This document shows, piece by piece, positions 4,997-5,953 of a DNA stretch of 5,953 nt (position 1 is its first letter; every line of letters begins with the position of its first letter). Under the pieces are notes generated by a model, which searched no databases, had not been told where the DNA came from, and saw only the letters and a list, made by a program, of their open reading frames with translations. The translations under genes and the position numbers were made by a program. The DNA is from Collinsella aerofaciens (GTDB taxonomy: Bacteria > Actinomycetota > Coriobacteriia > Coriobacteriales > Coriobacteriaceae). Location: positions 1 to 5,953 of the forward strand of contig RPYR01000083.1 in assembly GCA_008671285.1 (NCBI GenBank), read 5' to 3'.

Positions 4997-5953
4997 CTAC
5001 TCGAAGCTCAGCTGCTCCAGGCGATCGAAGACCGTGTCGATACGGGTGAGGAAGTCCCACGGATCAAAGATCTCGTCGAGTTTCTCCTGGCTGACGGTGC
5101 AGCGCGGATCGGCCTCGAGACGCTCCTTAAAGGTAGGGCCGGAGACACAATCCTGTACCTCGTGCCAGGTTGCCATGGCGTTCTCCTGCACAATGGCGTA
5201 CGCGTCCTCGCGGGTGATGCCCGTGTCGACGAGGGCGAGCAGCACCTTGGAGGAGAAGATGAGGCCGCGGGTCTTATTGAGGTTGGCCATCATGCGAGCG
5301 GGATACAGCTGCAGGCCGTCGATAACGCGGATGAGGCACTGGAACATGTGGTCGAGGGCGATGAAGCTATCGGCCTGGGCGACGCGCTCGGCAGAGGAGT
5401 GCGAAATGTCACGCTCGTGCCACAGGGCGACGTTATCGAAGGCAACCTGGGCGTTGGACTTCACGACGCGCGACAGACCGCAGACTTTCTCCATGGTGAT
5501 GGGGTTGCGCTTGTGCGGCATGGCTGAGCTGCCCTTTTGGCCCTTACGGAACGGCTCCTCGGCCTCGAGCGTATCAGTCTTCTGCAGATTGCGGACCTCG
5601 GTAGCGATGCGCTCGCAGGTGGCTGCGGTGGTGGCGAGAACGCCGGCGAGATAGGCGTGATGGTCGCGGCTGATAACCTGCGTGGACAGCGGGTCGTGAA
5701 CCAGGCCCAGGTGCTCGCAGACATACTCCTCGACGAACGGCTCGATGGAGCTGTACGTGCCGACAGCGCCCGAGATAGCACCGAAGGCAACATTCTTGCG
5801 GGCGTCCTCAAGAAGCTCCAGATGGCGCTTGAGCTCCACGGCACAAGAGCCACACTTCATGCCGAAGGTCATCGGCTCGGCATGGATGCCATGAGTACGG
5901 CCGGCGCAGAGAGTGTTGCGCTCCTCAAAGGCGCGACGCTTGCAGATCTCGCC
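4997..5953 (-). CDS. purB: Adenylosuccinate lyase, N-terminal part outside the window
   Basis: Cytosolic homotetrameric lyase of the fumarase/aspartase superfamily. It removes fumarate from SAICAR to give AICAR and from adenylosuccinate to give AMP, so it serves both IMP synthesis and the AMP branch. The frame is open to the right edge and encodes 318 visible residues. Landmarks: RTHGIHAEP near fragment residues 19-27, containing the conserved catalytic-region His; the superfamily signature GSSAMPHKRNP at 141-151 (bases 5501-5533), carrying the flexible-loop serine; and WHERDISHSSAERV downstream. Relative to the roughly 430-residue Bacillus-type enzyme, about 120 N-terminal residues are missing past the window. 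The Met at 5870-5872 lies inside the conserved HAEPMTFG segment and is not a start. The gene ends with TAG at 4997-4999, followed by a hairpin. It encodes the enzyme acting on the PurC product, although four other genes lie between the two. Confidence 0.98.
   Translation of the reverse strand, partial: GEICKRRAFEERNTLCAGRTHGIHAEPMTFGMKCGSCAVELKRHLELLEDARKNVAFGAISGAVGTYSSIEPFVEEYVCEHLGLVHDPLSTQVISRDHHAYLAGVLATTAATCERIATEVRNLQKTDTLEAEEPFRKGQKGSSAMPHKRNPITMEKVCGLSRVVKSNAQVAFDNVALWHERDISHSSAERVAQADSFIALDHMFQCLIRVIDGLQLYPARMMANLNKTRGLIFSSKVLLALVDTGITREDAYAIVQENAMATWHEVQDCVSGPTFKERLEADPRCTVSQEKLDEIFDPWDFLTRIDTVFDRLEQLSFE

Noticed and set aside
5870..5872. ATG as the purB start
   Set aside because: The frame is open to the right edge and the upstream residues form the conserved RTHGIHAEP motif, so this Met is internal.

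Overview
This is an ordinary-looking chromosomal segment in which all six genes I can support lie on the minus strand, so transcription runs from right to left. The moderately high GC, strong G/C preference at third codon positions, gene families and order suggest a Gram-positive-type bacterium. A Tat-type lipoprotein, a stand-alone TSCPD protein and an OmpR-type two-component system next to purine genes are compatible with a gut actinomycete of the Coriobacteriia (for example Collinsella). That assignment is inference from general familiarity, not a search.

Layout in the direction of transcription: (1) purB, adenylosuccinate lyase, C-terminal 318 residues, with its 5' end beyond the right edge. 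(2) A 128-bp gap with a perfect 10-bp hairpin and a plausible -10 element. (3) A small four-cysteine TSCPD-family protein of 87 residues, whose stop codon overlaps the start of (4), a 403-residue Tat-signal lipoprotein of unknown function that may be a beta-propeller. (5) A 153-bp gap with a GC-rich interrupted hairpin. (6) An OmpR/PhoB-type response regulator and, 11 bp later, its membrane histidine kinase. (7) A 109-bp gap with a terminator-like hairpin. (8) purC, SAICAR synthetase, N-terminal 277 residues, running off the left edge.

PurC and PurB act at consecutive steps of IMP synthesis: PurC makes SAICAR and PurB releases AICAR from it. PurB also converts adenylosuccinate to AMP. Between them sits a four-gene insert: a translationally coupled pair (TSCPD protein plus exported lipoprotein) and a two-component system with an extracytoplasmic sensor domain. 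Nothing in the sequence proves that these four genes act together or that the two-component system controls purine synthesis. There is no intergenic stretch over 300 bp. I see no RNA genes, mobile elements or CRISPR, and no sign of a wholly novel system. The most interesting points are the coupled TSCPD/Tat-lipoprotein pair, the Ser/Thr/Asp-rich insertion in the kinase sensor domain, and the hairpins that lack good U-tracts.
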